DNA of 53,634 nt from Nevskia sp. (GTDB lineage Bacteria; Pseudomonadota; Gammaproteobacteria; Nevskiales; Nevskiaceae). Below are positions 9,395 to 18,567 of this stretch, piece by piece (the stretch's first letter is position 1; each line of letters starts with the position of its first letter). The stretch covers positions 1 to 53,634 of the forward strand of contig JAUXYM010000029.1 in NCBI GenBank assembly GCA_030694365.1, in the 5' to 3' direction. Position numbers and translations under genes: made by a program. Below the pieces are notes generated by a model. It did not search any database. It was not told the DNA's origin and was given only the letters and a program-made list of their open reading frames with translations.

Positions 9395-10024
9395 TCAGAA
9401 GAGCTCGACGGAGCCTTGAGCGGGGGCCTCGCGCAGACGCGAGCGGTAGAGTTTTTCGCTAGCCAGCACGTCGGCGTCGTTCGCCGAAGGCAAGCGCTTG
9501 ACCATCACCCGCCCGGTCTTCGGAAAGTAATGGACACGACGCGGAAAGACATCGAGCAGATCCTGGGATGTCACTTCCAGGCCTTCGGCGGCGCAGTAAT
9601 CGAGCACGAAGCGGCCGTTGCGCACGCCAACGTTGTTGACCGTGAAACCGGGCAGCACCGCACCGCCACCGAACACCTTCACTTCGAGCCGGCGCTTGGC
9701 GGCACCTCGGCGCAGCAGTTCGTTGATCAGCATTTCCATCGCGTAGGCACCGTAGCGCGCCGACTCGCTGACGGCACCACCGGCCTCGCTGTCGGGCAGC
9801 ATGAAATGGTTCATGCCACCGACGCCGGCCAGCGGATCGCGGATGCAGGCCGACACGCAGGAACCGAGCACCGTGACCAGCATCACCTCGCGGTCGGTGA
9901 CCACGTATTCACCCGGCAGCACTTTCAGCGCCTCGGCCTGGAAGCGGCTGTCGTAATAGCCATTCGGCTCCGACGGGGCCTGGTGGGAGGCCACTTCGGC
10001 GCGTGCCTTTGCCGTCGCGCTCAT
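9395..10024 (-). CDS. cheD: Chemoreceptor glutamine deamidase CheD
   Basis: A 209-residue CheD, which deamidates receptor glutamines to glutamate. Family blocks seen are [15 protein letters not shown] (catalytic Cys), [10 protein letters not shown] (catalytic His region) and [13 protein letters not shown] much longer upstream frame exists, but homology begins near ATG 10024, two bases after the cheR stop, so that start is used. The protein ends GSVELF, resembling the C-terminus of the receptor at 6962-8197. No cheC is present in the window, so its regulation may differ from the CheC-CheD scheme. Confidence 0.95.
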   Translation of the reverse strand: MSATAKARAEVASHQAPSEPNGYYDSRFQAEALKVLPGEYVVTDREVMLVTVLGSCVSACIRDPLAGVGGMNHFMLPDSEAGGAVSESARYGAYAMEMLINELLRRGAAKRRLEVKVFGGGAVLPGFTVNNVGVRNGRFVLDYCAAEGLEVTSQDLLDVFPRRVHYFPKTGRVMVKRLPSANDADVLASEKLYRSRLREAPAQGSVELF

Positions 10025-10026
10025 GC

Positions 10027-10902
10027 TCAGGCACCCGGGTGGTCGCTGCGGCGGTAAACCGTGCGGCCGATCGGCTTGATCAGATCGGTAGCGTGGAAAA
10101 AGCTTTCCGAATGGCCGGCGAAGAACAGGCCGTCCGGTGCCAGCAGCGGCACCATCTTGCGGAGCACCGCAAGCTGGGTGGGCTTGTCGAAATAGATCAT
10201 CACGTTGCGGCAGAAGATGGCGTCGAACGGCCCCTTCATCGGGTAGCGCTCGTCGAGCAGATTCAGCTGCCGGAAGCTCAGGATCGAACGCAGCGGATCG
10301 ACCACGCGGCACTGGCCGTCGCTGCTGCCGCTGCCTTTCTGGAAGAAACGCCGCTTGCGCTCGATCGACACTTTCTCGACGCGCTCCAGCGGATAGACGC
10401 CGCGCTCGGCGGTGGCCAGCACATGGGTGTCGATGTCGGTGGCGAGGATCGCCACCGGCGGGGTCAGCGAGTCGTAGGCTTCGCAGGCGGTGATCGCCAG
10501 CGAGTACGGCTCTTCCCCGGTGCTCGCGGCCGAGCACCAGATGCGCACGGTCTTGCCGCGCGGCTGGCCCTGCAGGAACTTATGCAGGATCCCGAAGTGG
10601 TGGTCCTCGCGAAAGAACGAAGTCAGGTTGGTGGTCAGCGCATTGGTGAACGCCTCCCACTCGTCGGCATCGGTGCCAGCTTCGAGCCGGTCGAGATAGC
10701 GCTTGAAACTGTCCAGCTTGAGCACCCGCAGGCGGCGGGCGAGACGGCTGTAGACCATCTCCTCCTTGCTCTCGGCGAGCGCGATGCCGGCGCGGACGTG
10801 GATCAGGCGGCGGACGCGATCGAAGTCGCGCACGGTGAACGGGAAATCCCGACCCTCGCCGGCGGCATCGGAACGCGCTTCGGCAGTGGCAGCCTGGCTC
10901 AT
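10027..10902 (-). CDS. cheR: Chemotaxis protein methyltransferase CheR
   Basis: SAM-dependent methylation of receptor glutamates. The 291-residue protein has the N-terminal helical domain with LTTNLTSFFRE, the SAM-binding block IWCSAASTGEEPYS and the family block FDAIFCRNVMIYFDK. The upstream PAS receptor of this cluster ends in WSEF, a plausible tether for CheR. The small ORF just upstream ends three bases before the cheR start. Confidence 0.96.
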   Translation of the reverse strand: MSQAATAEARSDAAGEGRDFPFTVRDFDRVRRLIHVRAGIALAESKEEMVYSRLARRLRVLKLDSFKRYLDRLEAGTDADEWEAFTNALTTNLTSFFREDHHFGILHKFLQGQPRGKTVRIWCSAASTGEEPYSLAITACEAYDSLTPPVAILATDIDTHVLATAERGVYPLERVEKVSIERKRRFFQKGSGSSDGQCRVVDPLRSILSFRQLNLLDERYPMKGPFDAIFCRNVMIYFDKPTQLAVLRKMVPLLAPDGLFFAGHSESFFHATDLIKPIGRTVYRRSDHPGA

Positions 10903-10905
10903 GGA

Positions 10906-11088
10906 TCAGGACATCCGGGTGTTGTCGCCAGCGGCGGCCTTGCGGCGCACATCGCCGACGGTGTCGAGGTGTTCGATGCATTCCGCGGCACTGAGACCCA
11001 GGCCCCAGCGAGCGAAGCCACGCAGCCAGTCTTCGATCCCCGACAGCAGGCCGAAGACCGGGGGCAACTCGATACTGGACAGGGACAT
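10906..11088 (-). CDS. 60-residue protein within the che cluster, unknown
   Basis: ATG 11088 to TGA 10906 encodes 60 residues, starting MSLSSIELPPVFGLLSGIED and containing a Trp-rich WLRGFARWG segment, then AAECIEHLDTVGDVRRKAA. It ends three bases before the cheR start, which suggests it is a real translated member of the operon. No known family is recognised. Being cytoplasmic and predicted helical, it could be an accessory binding protein; this is speculation. Confidence 0.5.
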   Translation of the reverse strand: MSLSSIELPPVFGLLSGIEDWLRGFARWGLGLSAAECIEHLDTVGDVRRKAAAGDNTRMS

Positions 11089-11123
11089 GACAGGACTCCC
11101 ATTCGATTGGCTACGGAATATCC

Positions 11124-11156
11124 CGCTCCACGCCCGGATCAACCGAGCGTGGAGCG
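11124..11156 (-). terminator. Hairpin between the PAS receptor gene and the downstream che genes
   Basis: A perfect 10-bp stem (CGCTCCACGC with GCGTGGAGCG) sits in the 117-base gap after the receptor gene. There is no T-run, so it may be an attenuator or RNA-stabilising structure rather than a full terminator. Confidence 0.4.
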
Positions 11157-11205
11157 GTGCGGCAGACAGCGGAAACAAGCGTTCAGCGAACTCAGCTACA
11201 GCAGC

Positions 11206-14200
11206 TCAGAACTCCGACCACTGGTCGCCACCCTTGTCGCCCCCGGAAGCCTTGACCGCCGGCCGGGCAAGCGGCTTGCGGACCGGTGCCGGAAGCGCCT
11301 TGGCCACTGGTCGTGCCGCCGGACGCGGCACCGGACGCAGCGCCGGACGCGCCGGCGCAGCGGCCGCGCGCAGCGGCGGACGGTTGCCGTAGACCGGCGC
11401 GGCTTCGACTTCTTCGAGCTTGAACTGGCTGACCGACTGCAACAGCCCACCCGCCTGTTCTTCCAGCGAACGAGCGGCAGCCGAGGCTTCCTCGACCAGC
11501 GCGGCGTTCTGCTGGGTGACTTCGTCCATCTGGGTGACGGTCTGGTTGACCTGCTCGATGCCCTGGCTCTGCTCCTGCGACGCCGCAGAAATCTCGGCCA
11601 TGATGTCGGTGACCCGCTTCACGCTGGTGACGATCTCTTCCATGGTCCGGCCGGCCTGCTCGACCAGCTTGGAGCCGTTGCCGACCTTCTCGACCGAATC
11701 GCCGATCAAGGTCTTGATCTCCTTGGCGGCACCGGCGGAACGCTGGGCCAAGCTGCGCACTTCGGCAGCCACCACCGCGAAGCCCCTGCCCTGTTCACCG
11801 GCGCGGGCGGCTTCCACGGCGGCGTTCAGCGCCAGGATATTGGTCTGGAAAGCGATGCCGTCGATGACGCTGATGATGTCGACGATCTTCTTCGACGACT
11901 CGTTGATCGCGCTCATCGTGGTCACCACTTCGCTGACCACCTGGCCGCCCTTGCGGGCCACTTCGGAGGCACCGACCGCGAGCTGGTTGGCCTGCTTGGC
12001 GTTCTCGGCGTTCTGCTTCACCGTCGAGGTCAGCTCTTCCATCGAGCTGGCGGTTTCTTCCAGCGACGCCGCCTGCTGCTCGGTGCGCGACGACAGGTCA
12101 CTGTTGCCGGAAGCGATTTCCTTGGCCGCGGTGTTGATGGTGTCGGTCGCGACCTTGATCTGGGTGATGATCTCGGTCAGCTGGGCCACCGTCGCGTTGG
12201 CGTCGTCCTTCATCTGGCCGAAGGTGCCGTGGTACTCGTTGCTGATCGTTTCGGTCAGGTCACCCTTGGCCAGCGCGCTGAGCACGCGGACCACGTCTTC
12301 GAGGCCCAGGCTGCTGGTTTCGAGCAGCTGGTTCAAGTTGTCGCCGAGCATCTTGAAGAAGCCGTCCTTGCCGTCCATCTCGATGCGCTGCGTGAAGTCA
12401 CCGTTGGCAGCGGCACCGACGATGCTGGCGATCTCGTTCTCGACGCTGACTTCCAGCGTCCGGTCCTTCCATTCGACGACCGTGCCGAGGCGTTCGCCCT
12501 TGTCGTTGACGATGGGGTTGGCAATCAGACCGAAGGTCAGACCGCCGACCTTGATCTCGGCGCGATGGGTGCTGCGCAGCGCCGCCAGCATGTGCATCTG
12601 GTGTGCCGGGTTCTTGTGAAACTGGTCGATGGTGCCGCCGATCAGCTTGCGGGTATCGAAGCTCGGCAGCGTCTTGCGCAGCTCGGCCTCGTTGCCGACC
12701 ATCATGGTCATGACCGAGCTGTTCATGTAGACGATGTCGCGCTCGTTGTTGGCGATCATCACGTTGCTCGACACGTTGTCGAGCGCGTTCTTGATCCGCA
12801 GATTCTCGTCGGCGAGCTTGCGCTCGAGCGCCTGGCGCTCGGCCTCGCGGGCCGCAGCGGCCAGTTCGGCGGTCATGTCCTTCCACTCGACGACGTAGCC
12901 GAGGCGCTCGTTCGCCGCCCCGTTGATCGGGTTCAGGATCAGCGAGAAGGTACGGCCGCCGAGCACCAGCTTGGCGTTGTGGGTGCTGGTCATGTTGGCC
13001 AGCATGTTGCGCTGGTAGGACGGCTTCTTGTGGAAGGTGTCGATGTTGGTGCCGATCACGCGGGCGGCGCTGAAGCTCGGCACGTCCTTCCTGATGTCGG
13101 ACTCGGCGACGACCAGCATTTCCTTGATTGAATGGTTGACATAGACGACGTTGAGGTCGGCGTCGGCAATCATCACGTTGGTGACCACCACATCGAGACC
13201 CTGCTTGACGCGGGCGGTCTCGGCGGCGAGCTGCTGCTCGCGGGCCGCGGCGGCGAGTTCGGCGGTCATGTCCTTCCACTCAACGACGTAGCCGAGACGC
13301 TCGTTCGCCGCGCCGTTGATCGGGTTCAGGATCAGCGAGAAGGTACGGCCGCCGAGCACCAGCTTGGCGTTGTGGGTGCTGGTCATGCTGGCCAGCATGT
13401 TGCGCTGGTAGGACGGCTTCTTGTGGAAGGTGTCGATGTTGGTGCCGATCACATTGGCCGCGTTGAAGCTCGGCACGTCCTTCCTGATGTCGGACTCGGC
13501 GACGACCAGCATTTCCTTGATCGAATGGTTGACGTAGACGACGTTGAGGTCGGCGTCGGCAATCATCACGTTGGTGACCACGACATCCAGGCCTTGCTTG
13601 ATGCGGGCGGTCTCGGCAGCCAGCTTCTGCTCGCGCTGCTTGGCCTCGCTGACGTGATCGAGCATCGCATTGATGCCTTCGCAGAGCGCCTTCATCTCGC
13701 CGCTCTTGCCCTCCATCGGCACGCGCTGGGCAAGGTCGCCCTTGCCTGCCGCCAGCAGCACGCCCTGGGCCTGCTCCGCCGACAGGCGCAGCGCGTTCGC
13801 GGCATGGACCTGGGCCGTGATATTGGTCGCGTACTTGACCACCTTGAACGGCTTGCCGCTCAAGTCGAGCAAGGGGTTGTAGCTGGCTTCCAGCCAGATT
13901 TCCTTGCCGCCCTTGCCGTAGCGCTGGTACTGGCCGGCGTCGTATTCGCCGCGGCCGAGCTTGTCCCAGAACATCCGGTATTCGTTCGAGCTGCGGCAGG
14001 TCGCGTCGACGAACATCGAATGGTGCTGGCCGCGAATCTCATCCAGCGAATAGCCGACGGTGGCCAGGAAATTCTCGTTGGCATCGAGGATGCGGCCGTC
14101 GAGCGTGAACTCGATGACCGCCTGGGCCCTGCCGATCGCCGCCAGCTTGGCGCGGGCTTCGGCGATCTCGCGCTGCGCGTCGATCGCGCCGCGATTGACG

Positions 14201-14346
14201 ACGGCGGCCTTGGTCGAGCTCAGCGTCGGAATCTTGTCGCGGTTGACCAGGTGGACGGTGCGCGACGGCTTCGCTGCGACCTTGAGCGTGGCGGACTTCG
14301 ACTCGGGCATCGGCTTTGCCGGCTTCGCGGGGGTCTTTGATTTCAT
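11206..14346 (-). CDS. Soluble PAS-rich methyl-accepting chemotaxis protein
   Basis: A 1046-residue receptor with no signal peptide or membrane segment, hence cytoplasmic. After a basic N-terminus come a first PAS domain (block [17 protein letters not shown], with [16 protein letters not shown]), a linker, and two nearly identical 131-residue PAS-like units. A third, diverged unit ([19 protein letters not shown]) follows, then HAMP-like linkers and an MCP signalling domain with tip [18 protein letters not shown]. The Ala/Pro-rich tail ends GGDQWSEF, resembling C-terminal CheR-binding peptides. ATG 14346 is chosen because AAGG lies about eight bases upstream; the longer frame lacks support. 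PAS-MCP receptors commonly sense redox or oxygen through flavin or heme; the cofactor here is not determinable. Confidence 0.93.
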   Translation of the reverse strand: MKSKTPAKPAKPMPESKSATLKVAAKPSRTVHLVNRDKIPTLSSTKAAVVNRGAIDAQREIAEARAKLAAIGRAQAVIEFTLDGRILDANENFLATVGYSLDEIRGQHHSMFVDATCRSSNEYRMFWDKLGRGEYDAGQYQRYGKGGKEIWLEASYNPLLDLSGKPFKVVKYATNITAQVHAANALRLSAEQAQGVLLAAGKGDLAQRVPMEGKSGEMKALCEGINAMLDHVSEAKQREQKLAAETARIKQGLDVVVTNVMIADADLNVVYVNHSIKEMLVVAESDIRKDVPSFNAANVIGTNIDTFHKKPSYQRNMLASMTSTHNAKLVLGGRTFSLILNPINGAANERLGYVVEWKDMTAELAAAAREQQLAAETARVKQGLDVVVTNVMIADADLNVVYVNHSIKEMLVVAESDIRKDVPSFSAARVIGTNIDTFHKKPSYQRNMLANMTSTHNAKLVLGGRTFSLILNPINGAANERLGYVVEWKDMTAELAAAAREAERQALERKLADENLRIKNALDNVSSNVMIANNERDIVYMNSSVMTMMVGNEAELRKTLPSFDTRKLIGGTIDQFHKNPAHQMHMLAALRSTHRAEIKVGGLTFGLIANPIVNDKGERLGTVVEWKDRTLEVSVENEIASIVGAAANGDFTQRIEMDGKDGFFKMLGDNLNQLLETSSLGLEDVVRVLSALAKGDLTETISNEYHGTFGQMKDDANATVAQLTEIITQIKVATDTINTAAKEIASGNSDLSSRTEQQAASLEETASSMEELTSTVKQNAENAKQANQLAVGASEVARKGGQVVSEVVTTMSAINESSKKIVDIISVIDGIAFQTNILALNAAVEAARAGEQGRGFAVVAAEVRSLAQRSAGAAKEIKTLIGDSVEKVGNGSKLVEQAGRTMEEIVTSVKRVTDIMAEISAASQEQSQGIEQVNQTVTQMDEVTQQNAALVEEASAAARSLEEQAGGLLQSVSQFKLEEVEAAPVYGNRPPLRAAAAPARPALRPVPRPAARPVAKALPAPVRKPLARPAVKASGGDKGGDQWSEF
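12840..13640 (-). repeat. Tandem duplication of a 393-bp PAS-coding unit
   Basis: Two adjacent copies with a 393-base period (131 codons) are nearly identical in DNA; for example TTGAGGTCGGCGTCGGCAAT occurs at 13151 and 13544. Boundaries are approximate. The high DNA identity points to recent duplication or ongoing gene conversion inside the receptor gene. Confidence 0.88.
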
Positions 14347-14474
14347 GTCTAGAGGCCTTTCAGGATTGATTAGTGGCAGTGGCCGCTGCAGGCAGGCCGG
14401 GAAAAGAGAGGTGCTGCAGGCAGACGACAAGCTGCGTAAGGGCTACTTGCAGGTTCTGTGCGTGACGGGAAAAG

Positions 14475-14990
14475 TCACTGCAGGGCCTGAGAATGGCTGT
14501 CCATCAGGGCCATGTCGGAGGCCGACATCAGGCGTTCGATGTCGACCAGGATCAGCATCCGCTGATCGAAGGCACCGAGGCCGGTGATGAAGCGGGAGTT
14601 CACCGCGCTGCCGAATTCCGGCGCCGGGCGTATCTGTTCCCGGGTCAACTGCATGACGTCGGAGACGCCGTCGACGACCATGCCGACCACGCGCCTGGCG
14701 ACGTTCAAGATGATCATCACCGTGAACTCGTTGTACTCGACCTTGCCGAGCCGGAACTTGATGCGCATGTCGATCACCGGAACGATGGTGCCGCGCAGGT
14801 TGATCACGCCCTTGATGAAATCCGGCGCGTCGGGAATCTTGGTCACCGTGTCGTAGCCGCGGATCTCCTGAACTTTCAGGATGTCGACGCCGTACTCCTC
14901 GTCGCCGAGCGTGAAGGTCAGGAATTCGTTCGGCATGCCGGCCGCGAGTTGGGCGCTGACGGAACCGGTTTCAGTTGCTGCGATGCTCAT
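14475..14990 (-). CDS. cheW: Chemotaxis coupling protein CheW
   Basis: A 171-residue CheW-domain protein linking receptors to CheA. It has the typical [20 protein letters not shown] start of the SH3-like fold and the [15 protein letters not shown] block. The ATG at 14990 is preceded by GAGG at good spacing, whereas the longer frame from 15023 is not. It sits between cheA and the PAS receptor; the 127 bases up to the cheA stop show no gene. Confidence 0.95.
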   Translation of the reverse strand: MSIAATETGSVSAQLAAGMPNEFLTFTLGDEEYGVDILKVQEIRGYDTVTKIPDAPDFIKGVINLRGTIVPVIDMRIKFRLGKVEYNEFTVMIILNVARRVVGMVVDGVSDVMQLTREQIRPAPEFGSAVNSRFITGLGAFDQRMLILVDIERLMSASDMALMDSHSQALQ

Positions 14991-15117
14991 GGGATCACGC
15001 CTCGATGTAGGAAAGCTGGGCATTGCTGAGCGTGCCCGGGGTCGCTCGAACGGCCGCGCGGCACAGGCCCCGGCTGCTCAGATTGGTGATGGAGAAATGG
15101 CGGTTCATGGCGGCGAT

Positions 15118-17142
15118 TCAGGCGGCAGCCGACTGGCTGAACAGACGCACGATCGAGCCGACATCAATGATCAGCGACACCCGGCCATCGCCGAGGATGG
15201 TCGCGCCGGAGACGCCGCGGACCCGGCGGTAGTTCGCTTCCAGGCTTTTGATTACTACCTGCTGCTGGCCAACCAGCTCGTCGATCTGCATCGCCAGCTT
15301 GCGGCCTTCGGATTCGACGATGACCACGATCGCTTCATGCGGATTGCGGCGCTGGCCCGGCAGGCCGAACCATTCGCGCAGATCCATCAGCGGCAGGTAT
15401 TCGTTGCGCACGCGGACCACGGTGCCCTGCCCGGCCATGCGCTTGACCTGCTCCGGCAGCGGCTGCAGCGATTCGACCACCGAGCCCAGCGGCAGGATGT
15501 ACACCTCGTCGCCAACGGCCACCGACATGCCATCAAGAATGGCCAGAGTCAGCGGCAGACGGATAATCACCTGGGTGCCGTTGCCCGCCGTGGAGGCCAG
15601 ATCCACCGAGCCACCGAGGGCCTGGATGTTGCGCTTGACCACATCCATGCCGACGCCGCGGCCGGAGACATCGGTGACCTGTTCGGCCGTCGAGAAGCCG
15701 GGCGCGAAGATCAGCTGCCAGACCTCGGCATCGGCCATCGCCTCGCTGCAGGCAATGCCGTTCTCCTGCGCCTTGGCGAGGATGCGGGTGCGATCCAGAC
15801 CCCGGCCGTCGTCGGCCACGGTGATGACGATGTTGCCGCCCTGATGGGCCGCGCTGAGACGAATGGTGCCGGTGGCGTCCTTGCCCTTGGCAATCCGATC
15901 GGCCGCCGTTTCAAGGCCGTGATCGAGGCTGTTGCGGACCAGGTGATTGAGCGGATCGGTGATCTTCTCGATGACGCTTTTATCGAGTTCGGTCTGCTCG
16001 CCAACGGTGACCAGACGCACCTGCTTGTTGAGTTTGGTGGCGAGGTCGCGGATCACGCGTGGGAAGCGGCTGAACACCGCTTCCATCGGCAGCATCCTTG
16101 TGGCCATCACCGCTTCCTGCAGCAGCCGCGTGTTGCGATCGAGCTGGGACAAGCCGTTGAGCAGCTTTTCGTACTGCACCGGATCGAGATCGGCGGCGCG
16201 CTGGGTCAGCATCGCCTGGGTGATCACCAGCTCGCCGACCAGATTGATCAGCGCATCGATCTTCTCGGTGCCGACTCTGATCGAACCGGCATCGCCCTGG
16301 CGCGCGGTCGCACCGGAACCCGCGTTGGCCGCTTCGGCGGGTTTCATCAGCGCCAGCGCCGGCTTGCCGGGCTCAATGCTTACCGCAGTTTCAGCAAGCA
16401 CCAGAGGATTGATGCTGACAGCAACAGCCAGCGGCTCGATGAGCAGACGGCACTCGTCCTCGACCCAGGAAAACAGTTCTTCCACTTCACCGCGCGTGGC
16501 GTCGCCATGCAGGCGCAAGGTCCAGGCGAGATAGCAGGATGTATAGCTGGTTTCGGCATCCGCCTCGGCGAACGACGGCAGGCCAGCCGTATCGACCTCG
16601 ACCTCCATCGCCCCCAGTGCATCGAGGCCGCGAATGATCCGCAAGGGATCGTTGCCGCTGCGGAACAGATCGGCCTTCGGCTCGAAACGGATCAGCCAGC
16701 CGGTTGGCGCGGCGACGATTGCCGGCTTGATGGCGACGACCACGACAGGCGTTTCTTCAGCCAGCGCCAGCGCGATTTCGGCTTGCGTCGAAGTGACTGC
16801 TGCCGCATCGAACGGCGTGCCGTCACGAGCGGCGCCGAGCAGGCCACGCAGCACATCGACCACTCTCAGCAACAGATCGACATCGGCCTTGATGACCTGG
16901 CGCTTGCCGCTGCGCATCTGGTCCAGCAGGGTTTCCACGCCGTGCGTGTAGTCGGCCACGCTGGCGAAGCCGAATGTCGCTGCACCGCCCTTGATCGAAT
17001 GGGCGGCACGAAAGATCGTGTTGATGGTTTCGGCGTCGGCCGCAGAGATGTTCAGCGCCAGCAGCGCCTGCTCCATCGCATCGAGCCCTTCGAAACTTTC
17101 CTCGAAGAAACTCTTGTGGAAGCGTTCGAGATCGATGCTCAC
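15118..17142 (-). CDS. cheA: Chemotaxis histidine kinase CheA
   Basis: A 674-residue CheA. The Hpt domain (about 1-105) carries the phospho-His in FRAAHSIKGGAATFG. After a linker, the dimerisation, HATPase (NHLVRNSLDHGLE, DDGRGLD, GRGVGMDVVK) and CheW-like regulatory domains follow in the standard order. No receiver domain is fused. It is the first gene of the cluster; the expected cheY upstream is absent, so CheY must be encoded elsewhere. Confidence 0.96.
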   Translation of the reverse strand: MSIDLERFHKSFFEESFEGLDAMEQALLALNISAADAETINTIFRAAHSIKGGAATFGFASVADYTHGVETLLDQMRSGKRQVIKADVDLLLRVVDVLRGLLGAARDGTPFDAAAVTSTQAEIALALAEETPVVVVAIKPAIVAAPTGWLIRFEPKADLFRSGNDPLRIIRGLDALGAMEVEVDTAGLPSFAEADAETSYTSCYLAWTLRLHGDATRGEVEELFSWVEDECRLLIEPLAVAVSINPLVLAETAVSIEPGKPALALMKPAEAANAGSGATARQGDAGSIRVGTEKIDALINLVGELVITQAMLTQRAADLDPVQYEKLLNGLSQLDRNTRLLQEAVMATRMLPMEAVFSRFPRVIRDLATKLNKQVRLVTVGEQTELDKSVIEKITDPLNHLVRNSLDHGLETAADRIAKGKDATGTIRLSAAHQGGNIVITVADDGRGLDRTRILAKAQENGIACSEAMADAEVWQLIFAPGFSTAEQVTDVSGRGVGMDVVKRNIQALGGSVDLASTAGNGTQVIIRLPLTLAILDGMSVAVGDEVYILPLGSVVESLQPLPEQVKRMAGQGTVVRVRNEYLPLMDLREWFGLPGQRRNPHEAIVVIVESEGRKLAMQIDELVGQQQVVIKSLEANYRRVRGVSGATILGDGRVSLIIDVGSIVRLFSQSAAA

Positions 17143-17547
17143 GCGCGTCTCCCCGACATGCCATCACAGGGGGACAAAAGGAGGTGCGTCATGGGCCTGT
17201 CTCGCTCGCTGCCGGCTGCGGTGGCGCTGGCGAAAGTGCCTCAGGCACCTTCGCAAAGCGGCTTCTGCAGGCCAACAGGCAAGCCGTGTTCCAGACCGCG
17301 GAGACGAATTCTTGACGCGCTCAAGCCAGCGCTACAGCGCATCGCAAAAGCCCGCTCCCTCGGGGAACGATCGCGGCATTCCGGCTGTGACAGTCAATCT
17401 CCTCTGAGCTGCCTACGCGGCAGTGAACGAGCTGGACGTAAATGCCATGCCGATACCCCCTACCCCTGCCGATACCCCCAGTGATACCCCCATAAAGAAA
17501 CGGCTGTCATTGGATACCCCCGGACGCTGCTGGACATCGATAGGCAC
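17143..17547. other. Intergenic region upstream of cheA, no gene seen
   Basis: About 400 bases between cheA and the tRNA-Lys terminator. It holds a hairpin at 17230-17254 (GCGAAAGTGCC with GGCACCTTCGC, one mismatch) and the GATACCCCC repeats described separately. No credible coding sequence or clear cheA promoter was found. Confidence 0.6.
17452..17521. repeat. Cluster of four GATACCCCC direct repeats
   Basis: Exact GATACCCCC occurs at 17452, 17471, 17483 and 17513, with a degenerate TACCCCT between the first two. The cluster is about 106 bases from the 3' end of tRNA-Lys, on the side where a tRNA-targeting element would insert. It may be recombinase arm sites left by a lost integrative element; this is inference. 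Confidence 0.6.
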
Positions 17548-17583
17548 AAAAAAAGCCGCAAACCATTGTTAGATAGCGGCTTT
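17548..17583 (-). terminator. Rho-independent terminator of tRNA-Lys
   Basis: On the minus strand, AAAGCCGC pairs with GCGGCTTT around a 16-base loop, and the T-run continues beyond the stem. It lies 44 bases downstream of the tRNA 3' end. Confidence 0.85.
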
Positions 17584-17626
17584 CTGTATTTCCTCGGACC
17601 GTCTTGGACTACGTTTTCGCGTCGTG

Positions 17627-17702
17627 TGGTGGGCCGTCTGGGACTCGAACCCAGGACCAACGGATTAAAAGTCCGATGCTCTACCGACTGAGCTAACGAC
17701 CC
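17627..17702 (-). tRNA. tRNA-Lys (anticodon TTT)
   Basis: The 76-base minus-strand sequence starts GGGTCGTTAGCTCAG and has the anticodon loop CTTTTAA (TTT). It contains GGTTCGAGTCC for the T arm, a complete acceptor stem (GGGTCGT with ACGGCCC, one G-T pair) and an encoded CCA. It follows queC, the same order as in Pseudomonas-type tol-que loci. Confidence 0.97.
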
Positions 17703-17720
17703 CCGTTTCGCGAGGCGCGG

Positions 17721-17726
17721 ATTATA
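17721..17726 (-). promoter_or_regulatory. -10 element of the tRNA-Lys promoter
   Basis: A perfect TATAAT on the minus strand lies 18 bases upstream of the tRNA 5' end, in the gap after queC. The -35 region is not consensus. It implies the tRNA can be transcribed separately from queC. Confidence 0.6.
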
Positions 17727-17756
17727 GCTGCAACAGACTTGCCAGCGGCGAGTCGT

Positions 17757-18440
17757 TCAGGAAACGGCGTAGCGGGTCGGATCGGGCAGGCCGGCAGCGG
17801 CGAAACCTTCACGGCGCAGGCGGCAGGAATCGCAGCGGCCGCAGGCGCGGCCTTCGGTGTCGGCCTGGTAGCAGGACACGGTTTCGGCGAAGTCGACGCC
17901 GAGCGCCGCGCCGCGAACAATGATCTCGGCCTTGCTGAATGCGATCAGTGGCGTTTCGATCCTGAGCGCCCTGCCTTCGACACCGGAGCGGGTGGCGAGC
18001 TGGGCGACTTTCTCGAAAGCCTCGATGAACTCGGGCCGGCAGTCCGGGTAGCCGCTGTAATCGACGGCGTTGACGCCGATGTACAGCGCTTCAGCGCCCT
18101 GCACTTCGGCAAGACCCATGGCCAGCGACAGGAACAGGGTGTTGCGCGCCGGCACGTAGGTGATCGGAATACCGGGGGTTTCACCCTCGGGCACGGCGAT
18201 CGAGTGATCGGTCAGCGCCGAACCGCCGATCAGATCGAGATTCACCTGGATCAGGCGGTGCGAGGCTGCACCAAGGCGCTTCGCGACTTTCACCGAAGCG
18301 TCGAGTTCGGCGCTGTGACGCTGGCCGTAGGCCACGCTCAGCGCGTGGCAGAGGTAGCCGTCAGCGCGGGCAATCGCCAGGGCGGTTGCCGAGTCGAGTC
18401 CGCCGCTGAGCAGAACAACGGCGGAACGAGGTTTAAGCAT
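17757..18440 (-). CDS. queC: 7-cyano-7-deazaguanine synthase QueC
   Basis: ATP-dependent conversion of 7-carboxy-7-deazaguanine to preQ0 in queuosine synthesis. The 227-residue protein has the PP-loop SGGLDSAT near the N-terminus and the zinc-binding [10 protein letters not shown] near the C-terminus. The ATG at 18440 has AGGAG upstream, so the longer frame from 18539 is rejected. It lies downstream of queE, which makes its substrate. Confidence 0.96.
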   Translation of the reverse strand: MLKPRSAVVLLSGGLDSATALAIARADGYLCHALSVAYGQRHSAELDASVKVAKRLGAASHRLIQVNLDLIGGSALTDHSIAVPEGETPGIPITYVPARNTLFLSLAMGLAEVQGAEALYIGVNAVDYSGYPDCRPEFIEAFEKVAQLATRSGVEGRALRIETPLIAFSKAEIIVRGAALGVDFAETVSCYQADTEGRACGRCDSCRLRREGFAAAGLPDPTRYAVS

Positions 18441-18507
18441 TTGCAACTCCTGTCGAAAGGTTCCCTGCCGTCCCTGGCGCGATGACGCATTTCTTGAACG
18501 ACCGCCG

Positions 18508-18529
18508 GCCCAGCCATCCATGGCTGGGC
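18508..18529. repeat. Palindrome between queE and queC
   Basis: GCCCAGCCAT and ATGGCTGGGC form a perfect 10-bp inverted repeat with a 2-base centre. It lies next to a second hairpin overlapping the queE stop and may affect the queE-queC transcript. Confidence 0.6.
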
Positions 18530-18532
18530 GCA

Positions 18533-18567
18533 CTAGCACTCTCGGAGCAGTGCTCCGCGAGTGCTAG
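18533..18567 (-). terminator. Hairpin overlapping the queE stop codon
   Basis: Seventeen-base arms (CTAGCACTC... and ...GAGTGCTAG) pair with one mismatch around a single base. The queE TAG lies in one arm. No T-run follows, so termination may be partial; transcript stabilisation is an alternative. Confidence 0.5.

Noticed and set aside
9395-10537. A 380-residue CheD with an N-terminal extension
   Set aside because: The extra 171 residues are the out-of-frame reading of cheR; CheD homology begins near ATG 10024.
10003-13131. Plus-strand ORF of 1042 codons across the che cluster
   Set aside because: It is the antisense shadow of cheD, cheR and the PAS receptor in GC-rich DNA; its translation is low-complexity and His/Asp/Arg-rich, with no domain.
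14881-17484. Plus-strand ORF of 867 codons opposite cheA
   Set aside because: Antisense of cheA and cheW; the translation has no recognisable motif, while the minus strand has full CheA motifs.
17460-17660. Minus-strand 66-codon ORF across the tRNA region
   Set aside because: It overlaps the tRNA, its terminator and the GATACCCCC repeats; the WGYHWGYRQG ending is just the repeat translated.
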